NCBI GenBank assembly: GCA_963732865.1
Contig: CAVTBC010000004.1
Location: 248,001 to 312,000, forward strand
DNA: 64,000 nt
Source: JADLGL01 sp963732865
GTDB taxonomy: Bacteria; Pseudomonadota; Alphaproteobacteria; Rhizobiales; Kaistiaceae
Direction: 5' to 3'
The position numbers were made by a program, and so were the translations under genes. Of the stretch, positions 1 through 8,290 are shown one piece after another; the first letter of the stretch is position 1, and each line of letters begins with the position of its first letter. The notes under the pieces are model-generated. The model was not told where the DNA came from, searched no databases, and was given only the letters and a program-made list of their open reading frames with translations.

Positions 1-1
1 G

Positions 2-376
2 GCAGCGACTGGCGTGGCGAGCCGGGCCGACCTTGCGCAGTCTTTCCCGGGCGTCGCCGATGCGATCCTGCAGGCAACCACGGAGCCGGACGCCGAGGCG
101 GGCTTCTGGGCGCGGCTGTGGGCCAACGCACAGAATGTCGTCACGGTGCGCCCGAACGTGCCGGTGGAGGGCGACACGCCGGTCGCGATCATCTCGCGGA
201 TGCAGGCGGACGTTGACGCAGGCAATCTGGCCGCAGCGCTGAGCGAACGGGCGGCGCTGCCGCAGGCCGGGATCGACGCTTCGGCCGACTGGGCCGTCGC
301 CGTGCAGGAGAGGCTCGATCTCGACGCGGCGCTCGCCAATCTCGCCGGCGCGCTCCAGCCGCAGCAGGCGGAGTGA
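2..376 (+). CDS. Mitofilin-like (COG4223) membrane protein, C-terminal fragment
   Basis: The frame is open to the left edge of the window, so this is the 3' end of a longer gene; an internal GTG at 14 is unlikely to be the true start. About 124 residues are visible. They are alanine-rich and helical, with the pattern 'isrmqadvdagnlaaal...' typical of the C-terminus of the mitofilin/COG4223 proteins that precede hemY in Rhizobiales. The stop lies 10 bp before hemY, which suggests co-transcription. The assignment rests mostly on this gene order and on the helical C-terminal character. The inner-membrane location is inferred from the family, because the membrane segment lies outside the window. 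Confidence 0.7.
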   Translation, partial: AATGVASRADLAQSFPGVADAILQATTEPDAEAGFWARLWANAQNVVTVRPNVPVEGDTPVAIISRMQADVDAGNLAAALSERAALPQAGIDASADWAVAVQERLDLDAALANLAGALQPQQAE

Positions 377-386
377 TCGCGCTCCC

Positions 387-1979
387 ATGATCCGCGCCAT
401 CTTCTATGTGCTGGTTATCTTTGCGCTGGCGGCAGGCTTCGCCTGGCTGGCCGACAATCCTGGCGCGGTGACGCTTAGCTTCAGGGACTACGACATCCAG
501 ACGACCGTGATGGCCCTGGCGATCCTGGTCGTCGCCGCCCTGGTCGTTGTCCGGCTGCTTTGGCTGCTTCTGCGCGGCCTCATTCGGGCGCCGCGGCGTC
601 TGGGCCGGCAGGCTGCGGAGCGGCGGCGCGACCTCGGCCACAAGGCGCTGACGGAGGGTTTCATTGCCGTCGGCTCGGGCGATGCAAGCCTTGCCTCCTA
701 CTATGCCGCCGAGTTGCGCTACTACGCGCAGAACGAGGCGCTGACCTTGCTGCTGGCGGCCCAGGCCGCGCAACTCACCGGCGACGACATGGGCGCTCGG
801 ACGGCGTTCGAGGCGATGCTCGCCGATCCGAAAACGCGCGTCCTCGGCCTTCGCGGTCTTTTCCTGGAGGCGCGCCGCCGGGGCGACAACGAGGCCGCGC
901 GGAGCTTTGCCGCCGCGGCCGATCAGGAAAAGCCGGGTCTCGCCTGGGCGGGTTCGGCCCTTCTGGAATATCAGGCGGCGGACGGCGAGTGGGTGGAATC
1001 GCTGCGCACGCTCGCCAACCTGACGACCGCCGGGGCGATCGACAACGAGCGCGCCAACCGGCTGCAAGCGGTGTTGCGCACGGCGCGCGCCATGGAGCTT
1101 GAGGATGCCGACCCGCAGACGGCGCGGGACCTTGCCTTCGAAGCGCACAGGCTGGTGCCGGGCCTGGTCCCTGCCGCGGTGGTTGCCAGCCGGCTGGCGA
1201 CGCGGCTTGGCGATATGAGGCGCGCGACCAAGGTACTCGAGGCCGCCTGGAAGATTGCACCGCATCCCGATCTTGCGGCGGCCTATATGGAAACGAGGCC
1301 GGGCGAATCCGGCCGCGATCGGCTGAAACGGATCGCGCATCTGGCGAAAATTCGCACCAATCACATCGAGGGCCGGCTGGCGATGGCGCGCGCGGCGATC
1401 GATGCGCAGGACTGGACGGCGGCGCGCGAAGAATTGCGGGGCATTCTGGCGACGGAGCCGACCGAGCGGGCCTATCTGTTGATGGCCGAGATCGAGGAGA
1501 GCGAGCACGGCGATATCGGCCGCGCCCGCGATTGGCTGAGCCGCGCTGTGCGGGCGCCGCGCGATCCGGCCTGGGTCGCCGACGGCTATGTGTTCGATCA
1601 TTGGGAGCCGGTCTCTCCGGTCTCGGGCCGTATCGATGCGTTCGAGTGGAGGGTGCCGGCTGGGCGCCTGCCGAGCGTTGAAGCACCGATGGGCGCGGAT
1701 GAAGCGGCGGAAGACCAACCGCATGCGACCATCATTGGCCCGCCAGCCATCATCACAGTCGAAGAGCCGCCGCACGGAGGCGGGCCGGAGGCCGTGCCGC
1801 TGGCCGAGCCGGCTGCGGCCGAACACAAGACGAGCGATGACGTGGCGCCCGGGGCGGTGCTCCCGGCGCATCAACCGGACGATCCGGGGCCTGAGCCAGA
1901 CCGTGAGGCCGAGGCGGCGAAATCGGCCGAGGATCGGCAAGCCCCGAGGGGCAAGCGGTTCAAACTGTTCTCATCCTAG
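387..1979 (+). CDS. hemY: HemY, TPR-containing inner-membrane protein
   Basis: This 530-residue protein is encoded in the haem-biosynthesis neighbourhood of proteobacteria. Residues 1-20 and about 40-65 are two hydrophobic segments separated by a short loop ('NPGAVTLSFRDYDI'), which is the HemY_N architecture. The middle (about 100-400) is alpha-helical with TPR-like Ala/Leu periodicity. The last 120 residues are Pro/Glu-rich and low complexity, as in other alphaproteobacterial HemY. The ATG at 387 follows the upstream stop by 10 bp. The exact biochemical role of HemY in this clade is not settled. It is not the protoporphyrinogen oxidase that shares the name in Gram-positives. Confidence 0.92.
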   Translation: MIRAIFYVLVIFALAAGFAWLADNPGAVTLSFRDYDIQTTVMALAILVVAALVVVRLLWLLLRGLIRAPRRLGRQAAERRRDLGHKALTEGFIAVGSGDASLASYYAAELRYYAQNEALTLLLAAQAAQLTGDDMGARTAFEAMLADPKTRVLGLRGLFLEARRRGDNEAARSFAAAADQEKPGLAWAGSALLEYQAADGEWVESLRTLANLTTAGAIDNERANRLQAVLRTARAMELEDADPQTARDLAFEAHRLVPGLVPAAVVASRLATRLGDMRRATKVLEAAWKIAPHPDLAAAYMETRPGESGRDRLKRIAHLAKIRTNHIEGRLAMARAAIDAQDWTAAREELRGILATEPTERAYLLMAEIEESEHGDIGRARDWLSRAVRAPRDPAWVADGYVFDHWEPVSPVSGRIDAFEWRVPAGRLPSVEAPMGADEAAEDQPHATIIGPPAIITVEEPPHGGGPEAVPLAEPAAAEHKTSDDVAPGAVLPAHQPDDPGPEPDREAEAAKSAEDRQAPRGKRFKLFSS

Positions 1980-1986
1980 CCAGCGG

Positions 1987-2016
1987 TTGCCGTTGCCGGC
2001 TCCGGCGTCCTATAAG
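1987..2016 (+). promoter_or_regulatory. Candidate sigma70-type promoter for argG
   Basis: TTGCCG at 1987-1992 and TATAAG at 2011-2016 are separated by 18 bp, about 30 bp upstream of the argG ATG. The match is by eye only; a TTGCCG copy at 1993 would give too short a spacer. Confidence 0.35.
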
Positions 2017-2048
2017 CCCGCGACTTTCCGACCGCGGGCGATCCAATC

Positions 2049-3263
2049 ATGGCCGACATCAAAAAAGTGGTCCTCGCCTATTCCGGCGGGCTCGACACCT
2101 CAATCATCCTGAAATGGCTGAAGAACACCTATGGCTGCGAGGTGGTGACCTTCACCGCCGATCTCGGCCAGGGCGAGGAGTTGGCGCCGGCGCGGAAGAA
2201 GGCCGAGATGCTCGGCATCAAGGAGATCTTCATCGAGGATCTGCGCGAGGAATTTGTCCGCGATTTCGTCTTTCCGATGTTCCGGATGAACGCGCTCTAT
2301 GAGGGCGTCTATCTTCTCGGCACGTCGATCGCGCGGCCCCTGATCGCCAAGCGCCTCGTCGAGATCGCGGCCGAGACCGGCGCCGATGCGATCGCCCATG
2401 GCGCTACCGGCAAGGGCAACGACCAGGTCCGCTTCGAGCTGTCGGCCTATGCGCTGAACCCCGACATCAAGGTGATCGCGCCGTGGCGCGAGTGGGCGTT
2501 CAAGTCGCGGACGGATCTGATCGAGTTCGCCGAGCAGAACCAGATCCCGGTGCCGAAGGACAAGCGCGGCGAGGCGCCCTTCTCGGTCGACGCCAACCTC
2601 CTCCACTCCTCGTCGGAGGGGAAGGTGCTCGAAGATCCATGGCAGGAGCCGCCGGAATATGTGTTCCAGCGGACCGTGTCGCCGCTGGCGGCACCCGACA
2701 TGGCGACCGAGATTGAGATCGGCTTCAAGCGGGGCGATGCCGTTTCCCTGAACGGGCGGCCGCTGAGCCCGGCAACGTTGCTGGCGGCGCTCAACGATCT
2801 TGGCCGCGACAATGGTATCGGCCGCATCGATCTGGTCGAGAATCGCTTCGTCGGTATGAAGTCGCGCGGCATCTACGAGACGCCCGGCGGGACGATCCTC
2901 CTGGCCGCGCACCGGGCGATGGAATCGCTGACGCTCGACCGCGAGGCGGCGCATCTGAAGGACCAGATGATGCCGCGCTATGCCGAGCTTGTTTACTACG
3001 GCTTCTGGTTCTCGCCGGAGCGGGAGATGATTCAGGTTATGGCGGACAAAAGCCAGGAACGGGTTGAAGGCACCGTCCGGCTAAGGCTTTATAAGGGCAA
3101 TGTCATTGTTGTCGGCCGGAAGTCGCCGCAATCATTGTATTCTGATGCATTGGTGACGTTCGAAGACGATCGCGGCGCCTATGATCAGAAGGACGCCGAG
3201 GGCTTCATCCGTCTCAATGCGTTGCGCCTCAGGACACTGGCGGCGCGCAAGCGCAACACCTGA
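2049..3263 (+). CDS. argG: Argininosuccinate synthase
   Basis: This 404-residue enzyme ligates citrulline and aspartate with ATP to form argininosuccinate, the penultimate step of arginine synthesis, in the cytosol. The N-terminal pyrophosphate-binding loop AYSGGLDTS (residues about 9-17) and the downstream HGATGKGNDQVRFE and SVDANLLHSSSEG segments are diagnostic. The length matches the type-I ArgG family (about 400 aa). The ATG at 2049 begins the conserved 'MADIKKVVLAYSGG' start. It follows hemY after a 69-bp gap with a plausible promoter. Nothing is unusual about it. Confidence 0.98.
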   Translation: MADIKKVVLAYSGGLDTSIILKWLKNTYGCEVVTFTADLGQGEELAPARKKAEMLGIKEIFIEDLREEFVRDFVFPMFRMNALYEGVYLLGTSIARPLIAKRLVEIAAETGADAIAHGATGKGNDQVRFELSAYALNPDIKVIAPWREWAFKSRTDLIEFAEQNQIPVPKDKRGEAPFSVDANLLHSSSEGKVLEDPWQEPPEYVFQRTVSPLAAPDMATEIEIGFKRGDAVSLNGRPLSPATLLAALNDLGRDNGIGRIDLVENRFVGMKSRGIYETPGGTILLAAHRAMESLTLDREAAHLKDQMMPRYAELVYYGFWFSPEREMIQVMADKSQERVEGTVRLRLYKGNVIVVGRKSPQSLYSDALVTFEDDRGAYDQKDAEGFIRLNALRLRTLAARKRNT

Positions 3264-3377
3264 CGGTCTTTGTCGCGCCCCGGCGCTGGCGAGCGCGCCA
3301 AATCTTCACTTTGTTCGCAATGAAATGGAAACGCAGTGAAGGCATGTTCGGGCGCACATTCGCGATCGAAAGGCCCG

Positions 3378-3878
3378 ATGATGACGCTGCTCAGTCGACT
3401 AGCTGCCTTAATGGTGGTCCTGGTGCTTGGTGCCAGTCCTGCCGCCAACGCTCAGGATCCGTCCGTCGAATGGCTGATGGTTGTTCAGGGCACGGTCGCC
3501 GAGGTTTCGGCGGATGAGCTCACCCTCACCGTGCCGTCCTCCGCCATTGTCTTTTCCGATCGTCCGGAGCGGCTGGTCCGGCTCATCAATCTCGGCGATT
3601 TCGTAAGCGGCGCCTGGGGCCCTTCAGGCGACCTCCGCGCCGATCCTCCGAACGCGTCGCTGGTGAACGAAAGCGAAGGAAACCTCGCGGTCGTTGAAAT
3701 CACCGAGGCGACAGTCGTCGACGGACTGCTGGCGCTGCATCTGTCGGTGCTGGAAGGGACACTGCCGGGCACGGGCGCCGAGATTGCCATCACGATCGAC
3801 GCGTTCCCGACATCGGTGAACGATCAAATCACCGATCTGGTCGGGAACGGAGGGGATGGCGGGGCCGGCGGTGTCTAG
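3378..3878 (+). CDS. Secreted/periplasmic protein of unknown function
   Basis: This 166-residue protein starts at the ATG at 3378; an AAAGG ribosome-binding site lies 5-6 bp upstream. A longer frame from 3336 lacks such a site. Residues 1-25 form a Sec signal peptide (MMTLLSRLAAL... ending A-N-A-Q-D). The mature part has beta-rich segments ('VQGTVAEVSADELTLTVPSS') and ends in a Gly-rich tail (GNGGDGGAGG). Small exported proteins of this kind, with 'DRPER..RLI....F...W' segments, occur in alphaproteobacteria and marine bacteria, but I cannot name a function. It ends tail to tail with the K+ channel gene, overlapping it by 4 bp. Confidence 0.75.
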   Translation: MMTLLSRLAALMVVLVLGASPAANAQDPSVEWLMVVQGTVAEVSADELTLTVPSSAIVFSDRPERLVRLINLGDFVSGAWGPSGDLRADPPNASLVNESEGNLAVVEITEATVVDGLLALHLSVLEGTLPGTGAEIAITIDAFPTSVNDQITDLVGNGGDGGAGGV

Positions 3879-4648
3879 TCGGCGGATTTGTTCCGCGCCT
3901 CAGCTCGTTCGCTGGCGATTGCCTCGGATGCCTCGCGCCGGATTGTCGTCAGCGCCGAGCTGACCAGGCCCGTCGGCACCGCGATGACGCCGAGGCCGAT
4001 GAAGAGGATGAGGCCGGTGAAGATGCGGCCGCCCGCGGTGATCGGCACCAGATCCCCGTAGCCGACCGTGGTGAGCGTCACGACCGCCCACCAGACGCCG
4101 TCAAACACCGAACGGAACCGGTCCGGCTGTGCGTCGTGCTCGAAGATGTAGATGCCGACGCCGCAGATGTAGATCACCAGAGAGACGACGATCGCGAAGG
4201 CGATGAGTTCGCCGCGCACAAGTCGGATGGCGGCGGTGAGCGTGTCGAAGGCTCTCGTGTAGCGGACGATCTTGAACAGCCAGAACAGGCGGACCAATCG
4301 CACGGCGCGAAGGACGCGGTAGTTGGCGCCTAAACTCAAATAGAAGGGCAGGATCGCAAGGAGGTCGATGATGCCGAAGAAGCTGAAGGCGTAGCGGAAC
4401 GGTCGTTCGGCGGCGGCGATGCGCAAGACATATTCGGCCGTGAAGAGGAGGACGGTGACGACCTCGATGGCGCGAAGGAGATTGGCCGCCCAGTTCGGCA
4501 GATCCTCAAGGGATTCCAGTGCGATCGATATCAGCGAGAAGACGATGAGGCCTTGCAGGAGGAACGGAACCGTCCGGCCGAAGCGCGGGTGATCGCCTTC
4601 GAGAATGGCGCGTATGGGTGTGCGCCAGCTTGTCGTTTCGTCGCTCAT
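3875..4648 (-). CDS. Voltage-gated potassium channel, 6-TM Kv type
   Basis: This 257-residue inner-membrane ion channel has six hydrophobic segments. S4 carries regularly spaced arginines (RVLRAVRLVRLFWLFKIVR, about residues 115-133). A pore helix follows, and the selectivity filter TTVGYGD marks a K+ channel. A short cytoplasmic C-terminal tail is charged. The length is that of compact bacterial Kv channels without a regulatory domain. The ATG at 4648 is followed by a hydrophilic leader before S1. The gene is transcribed divergently from typA and convergently with the secreted-protein gene. Its physiological role cannot be told from context. Confidence 0.93.
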   Translation of the reverse strand: MSDETTSWRTPIRAILEGDHPRFGRTVPFLLQGLIVFSLISIALESLEDLPNWAANLLRAIEVVTVLLFTAEYVLRIAAAERPFRYAFSFFGIIDLLAILPFYLSLGANYRVLRAVRLVRLFWLFKIVRYTRAFDTLTAAIRLVRGELIAFAIVVSLVIYICGVGIYIFEHDAQPDRFRSVFDGVWWAVVTLTTVGYGDLVPITAGGRIFTGLILFIGLGVIAVPTGLVSSALTTIRREASEAIASERAEARNKSAD

Positions 4649-5027
4649 CGAATCGCCCCGCTATTCGTTCAGCATAACGCCGACGCCGGCACCAGGGGCA
4701 TGGTTCGGCACCGAAATTCAACAGCCGGCCGTGTCACTTAGGCGCGCGAGGAGCGTTCCGGGCTTACTGGGTGGCCGGAACGAAGCCACCATAAAGGTGT
4801 CTTGTCACGAGGAACACTGGCCAGAAAATGTCCTGGTGGATCAAATTGTTCGGGGTCGCCGGTGATGATGTTGGGCGACGGCCTCCATCCGGCCATGCCT
4901 GCGGCGATCGGACCCTGAGCCGGGTGGGCCGGTCTTAGCCATCGCGACAGAACGCCGATTGCGTTCGTCGCCGCAGAACCTATATATGCGGCGCGTTCCA
5001 ATCTCCTCAAACTCGAATCGGGTTGCG
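4649..5027. other. Divergent intergenic region, K+ channel / typA
   Basis: This stretch of about 380 bp lies between divergent genes. Short ORFs here lack ribosome-binding sites and recognisable sequence. An imperfect inverted repeat GTTCCGG...CCGGAAC lies near 4754-4782. The typA promoter candidate is listed separately. Nothing else was recognised. Confidence 0.5.
4959..4986 (+). promoter_or_regulatory. Candidate promoter of typA
   Basis: TTGCGT at 4959-4964 and TATATA at 4981-4986 are spaced by 16 bp. They stand out in a G+C-rich background, about 40 bp before the typA ATG. This is a by-eye match to the sigma70 consensus. Confidence 0.4.
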
Positions 5028-6851
5028 ATGGCTCTCCGCAACGTCGCCATCATTGCGCATGTCGACCACGGCAAAACGACACTGGTCGACCGCCTTCTTC
5101 AGCAGTCCGGCGCCTTCCGCGACAATCAGCGGGTCGCCGAACGCGTCATGGATTCCAGTGATCTGGAGAAGGAGCGTGGGATCACCATCCTCGCCAAGGC
5201 GACTTCGGTCGTCTGGAAGGGTGTGCGCATCAACATCGTCGATACGCCCGGCCACGCCGATTTCGGCGGCGAAGTGGAGCGCATCCTGTCGATGGTCGAT
5301 GGCGCGATCGTTCTGGTGGACGCCGCTGAGGGCCCAATGCCGCAGACGAAGTTCGTCGTTGGCAAGGCCCTTAAGATCGGCCTGAAGCCGATCGTCTGCA
5401 TCAACAAGGTCGACCGGCCGGACGCCCGGGCGACCGAGGTTGTGAACGAGGTGTTCGACCTTTTCGCGGCGCTGGACGCCAGCGACGAGCAGCTCGAATT
5501 CCCGATCATCTACGGCTCGTCGAAGCAGGGCTGGATGTCCACCACGCTGGACGGTCCGCAGGACAAGGGCATGGACGCCCTGTTCGACCTCATTCTCGAA
5601 CATGTGCCGGAGCCGACCGTCGAGACCGGGTCGCTGCGGATGCTCGGGACGCTGATCGAAGCCAACCCCTATCTCGGCCGCATCATCACCGGCCGCATCT
5701 TCTCGGGCTCGATGAAGACCAATCAGGCGGTGAAGGTTCTCGATCGCGAGGGCAATCTCGTCGAGAACGGGCGGGTTTCGAAGATCCTCGCCTTCCGCGG
5801 CATTGAGCGGACGCCGATCGAGGAAGCCGAAGCCGGTGACATCGTCGCCATTGCGGGCCTCCCCAATTTCAACGTGGCCGATACGCTTGGCGCGCCGGAA
5901 ATGACCGAGCCGCTGCAGGCGCAGCCGATCGATCCGCCGACGCTGTCGATGACGTTCACCGTCAATGACTCGCCGCTTGCCGGTACCGAAGGCGACAAGG
6001 TGACGAGCCGGATGATCCGGGCGCGGCTGTTCAAGGAAGCCGAGGGCAACGTCGCGCTGCGCGTCGACGCGCAGGCGAATTCCGACGCATTCGTGGTTTC
6101 CGGCCGCGGCGAATTGCAGCTGGCGATCCTCATCGAGACAATGCGCCGCGAAGGCTTCGAGCTTGCCGTGTCGCGCCCGCGCGTCGTGTTCCAGCGCGAC
6201 GATGCCGGCAATCTGCTCGAGCCGATCGAGGAAGTGGTGATCGACGTCGACGAGGAATTCTCCGGCGTCGTCGTGCAGAAGCTGTCGGAACGCCGGGCCG
6301 AGATGGTCGAGATGCGCCCGTCCGGCGGCAATCGTCTCCGCCTCGTCTTCCATGCGCCGACGCGCGGCCTGATCGGCTATCAGGGCGAGCTCCTCACCGA
6401 CACGCGCGGCACGGCGGTGATGAACCGCCTGTTCCACGCCTATTCGCCGTTCAAGGGCTCTATTCCGGGGCGCCGCAATGGCGTGCTCATTTCCAATGGC
6501 GACGGCGAGGCGGTCGCCTATGCGATGTTCAATCTCGAAGATCGCGGTCCGATGATGATCGAGCCGGGCTGGAAGGTCTATCGCGGCATGATCATCGGCG
6601 AGCACACGCGCGAGAACGATCTCGAGCTCAACGTGCTCAAGGGCAAGCAGCTTACCAATATCCGCGCTGCCGGCAAGGACGAGGCGATCAAGCTGACGCC
6701 GCCGATCCGGATGACGCTGGAGAAGGCGCTCGCCTGGATCGCCGATGACGAACTGGTCGAGATCACGCCGAAATCGATCCGCCTGCGCAAGACAATCCTC
6801 GATCCGATCGACCGCAAGCGGGCCGACCGCTCAAAGCAAGACGTGGCGTAG
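5028..6851 (+). CDS. typA: Ribosome-associated GTPase TypA/BipA
   Basis: This 607-residue translational GTPase of the EF-G family binds the ribosome at the A-site region and is linked to ribosome assembly and stress adaptation. The GTPase motifs are G1 AHVDHGKTT (residues 9-17), switch I ERGITI, G3 DTPGHADFGGE and G4 NKVD. They are followed by EF-Tu domain II, an EF-G-like domain V and the BipA C-terminal domain (RGLIGYQGELLTDTRG). The start at 5028 (MALRNVAIIAHVD) is the conserved one; the frame extends upstream to 4959 but without homologous sequence. The length is normal for TypA. Confidence 0.97.
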   Translation: MALRNVAIIAHVDHGKTTLVDRLLQQSGAFRDNQRVAERVMDSSDLEKERGITILAKATSVVWKGVRINIVDTPGHADFGGEVERILSMVDGAIVLVDAAEGPMPQTKFVVGKALKIGLKPIVCINKVDRPDARATEVVNEVFDLFAALDASDEQLEFPIIYGSSKQGWMSTTLDGPQDKGMDALFDLILEHVPEPTVETGSLRMLGTLIEANPYLGRIITGRIFSGSMKTNQAVKVLDREGNLVENGRVSKILAFRGIERTPIEEAEAGDIVAIAGLPNFNVADTLGAPEMTEPLQAQPIDPPTLSMTFTVNDSPLAGTEGDKVTSRMIRARLFKEAEGNVALRVDAQANSDAFVVSGRGELQLAILIETMRREGFELAVSRPRVVFQRDDAGNLLEPIEEVVIDVDEEFSGVVVQKLSERRAEMVEMRPSGGNRLRLVFHAPTRGLIGYQGELLTDTRGTAVMNRLFHAYSPFKGSIPGRRNGVLISNGDGEAVAYAMFNLEDRGPMMIEPGWKVYRGMIIGEHTRENDLELNVLKGKQLTNIRAAGKDEAIKLTPPIRMTLEKALAWIADDELVEITPKSIRLRKTILDPIDRKRADRSKQDVA

Positions 6852-6930
6852 CCGCACGCCGTCATCGTGGAAAAGCGCTGAACGGATTTGCCCCGGCCAA
6901 GGCTGGGGTTATCCTCTCCGGAGGAGGCGG

Positions 6931-7575
6931 GTGGTGACCAAACGTATCTTCCAGATCGGCTTTGGCAGATGCGGCACCACAAGCCTTTACCGCTTCTTCC
7001 GCGACAATGGCGTGCCGTCGATCCATCACGACAAGAATCAACTCGCGCACAATTTCGTCCGCCGGATGGAGGCCGATGAGGATCCCTTCGTCGATTATCC
7101 GGACATCGTCTTCTTCTCCGACATGGGGTGCTCGAACGGTGCCTTCCTGGAGCCCTTCCGCGACTTCAGGTACATGCTGGAATTCTACCCCGACGCCTAT
7201 TTCATCCTGAATGTCCGCGACAGGCAGCGCTGGCTTCTGAGCCGCTCCAATCATTTCAAGCTGCTACGGTGGCAGGGCGAGTCGCGCGGTCTGCCAACAA
7301 GCGGCGATGTCATCGCGCAGTGGGGCCGTGATTGGGACGAGCACCTCGGCGACGTTCGCGGCTTCTTTGCCAACCGTCCCGATCAATTGCTCGAATTCGA
7401 CATCGAGAAGGACGATCCGCAGCGCCTCGTCGATTTCCTCGCCGCCGACTTCTTGCTCGATGCCAAGCACTACCGCCAGTCGAACAGATCGTCGCCAGCG
7501 CGATCGCGCTATGTGCTCGAGGGAGGGCGCGTGGTGAAGGTGCGCGCGAAGCCCGCCCCGGCTAGCTCCGCGTAG
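6931..7575 (+). CDS. Sulfotransferase-like P-loop protein
   Basis: The 214 residues begin at a GTG at 6931 (an alternative GTG lies at 6934) just after a strong GGAGGAGG site. The frame extends upstream into typA antisense-like sequence and is not real there. The N-terminus FQIGFGRCGTTSL (about residues 6-18) is the 5'-phosphosulfate-binding loop of PAPS-dependent sulfotransferases. 'YFILNVRDRQRWLLSRSNHF' fits the 3'-phosphate-binding block with the conserved R...S. The acceptor cannot be predicted. It sits alone between typA and the convergent thi operon. Confidence 0.75.
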   Translation: MVTKRIFQIGFGRCGTTSLYRFFRDNGVPSIHHDKNQLAHNFVRRMEADEDPFVDYPDIVFFSDMGCSNGAFLEPFRDFRYMLEFYPDAYFILNVRDRQRWLLSRSNHFKLLRWQGESRGLPTSGDVIAQWGRDWDEHLGDVRGFFANRPDQLLEFDIEKDDPQRLVDFLAADFLLDAKHYRQSNRSSPARSRYVLEGGRVVKVRAKPAPASSA

Positions 7576-7591
7576 ACGGCAAACAAGTCAT

Positions 7592-8290
7592 CTACCGCCT
7601 GAAGTAGCGGTCGATCGCCGCCAGACGGCCCGGCTTCAACACTTCGTCCGCCGGTCCGACGGCCGCGACTTTGCCTTCGTCGACGAAGGCAAAGAGATCC
7701 GCGGCGGTGGCGGCATCCTCGGGGGCGTGGATCGCCATCAGGACGGTGAGGTGGCGTTCCTTCCGCAGCGCATCGACGAGACCGATCATCTCGATGCGCA
7801 GGCCCGGGTCGAGCCCGGTGAACGGCTCGTCGAGCAGCATCAGCGGCTTGTCGCGGACGAGGGCGCGGGCGATGGCGACACGTTGGCGCTGGCCGCCGGA
7901 GAGTTCCGACGGGCGGCGCTTCTCCATGCCGGCGAGATCGACGCGGGCGAGCGCATCGGAAACCCGGTGCATCTGCTCGGCGGTGAGGTGAAGCCGCGGG
8001 TCGAGGCCGAGCCCGATATTCTGCGCGACGGTCAGATGCGGGAAGAGATTGTTGTCCTGGAACAGGATCGACAGCGGCCGCTCGGCCGCCGGCAGATCGG
8101 TGAGATCCTGGCCGGCGAAGCGAATGCGCCCCGCGGTCGGCTTGGCGAAACCGGCGATCGCATGCAGCAGCGTCGTCTTGCCGCCGCCGGATGGGCCGAT
8201 CAATGCGCACAATGCGCCGGCCGGCACGGTGAGGTCGTAGGCGACCGCGAAGTCCGGATAGACCAGGCGGACGTTATCGAGTTCTAACAA
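7592..8290 (-). CDS. thiQ: Thiamine/TPP ABC transporter ATP-binding protein ThiQ
   Basis: This 232-residue ABC ATPase powers thiamine/TPP import. Walker A is GPSGGGKTT (about 33-41), the signature is LSGGQRQR, Walker B is LMLLDEP and a His switch is present (AIHAPEDAA). The start is TTG at 8290, with GGAGG just upstream inside the end of thiP; the two genes overlap by 17 bp, which implies coupling. It is the last gene of the thiBPQ operon controlled by the TPP riboswitch. It is convergent with the sulfotransferase-like gene. Confidence 0.93.
   Translation of the reverse strand: MLELDNVRLVYPDFAVAYDLTVPAGALCALIGPSGGGKTTLLHAIAGFAKPTAGRIRFAGQDLTDLPAAERPLSILFQDNNLFPHLTVAQNIGLGLDPRLHLTAEQMHRVSDALARVDLAGMEKRRPSELSGGQRQRVAIARALVRDKPLMLLDEPFTGLDPGLRIEMIGLVDALRKERHLTVLMAIHAPEDAATAADLFAFVDEGKVAAVGPADEVLKPGRLAAIDRYFRR

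Noticed and set aside
189..1940. 583-codon open frame on the minus strand opposite hemY
   Set aside because: Arg/Pro/His-rich product with no motif. It is the mirror of a high-G+C coding strand; hemY on the plus strand is clearly real.
5007..6605. 532-codon minus-strand frame opposite typA
   Set aside because: Same antisense effect of high third-position G+C. TypA motifs are complete on the plus strand.
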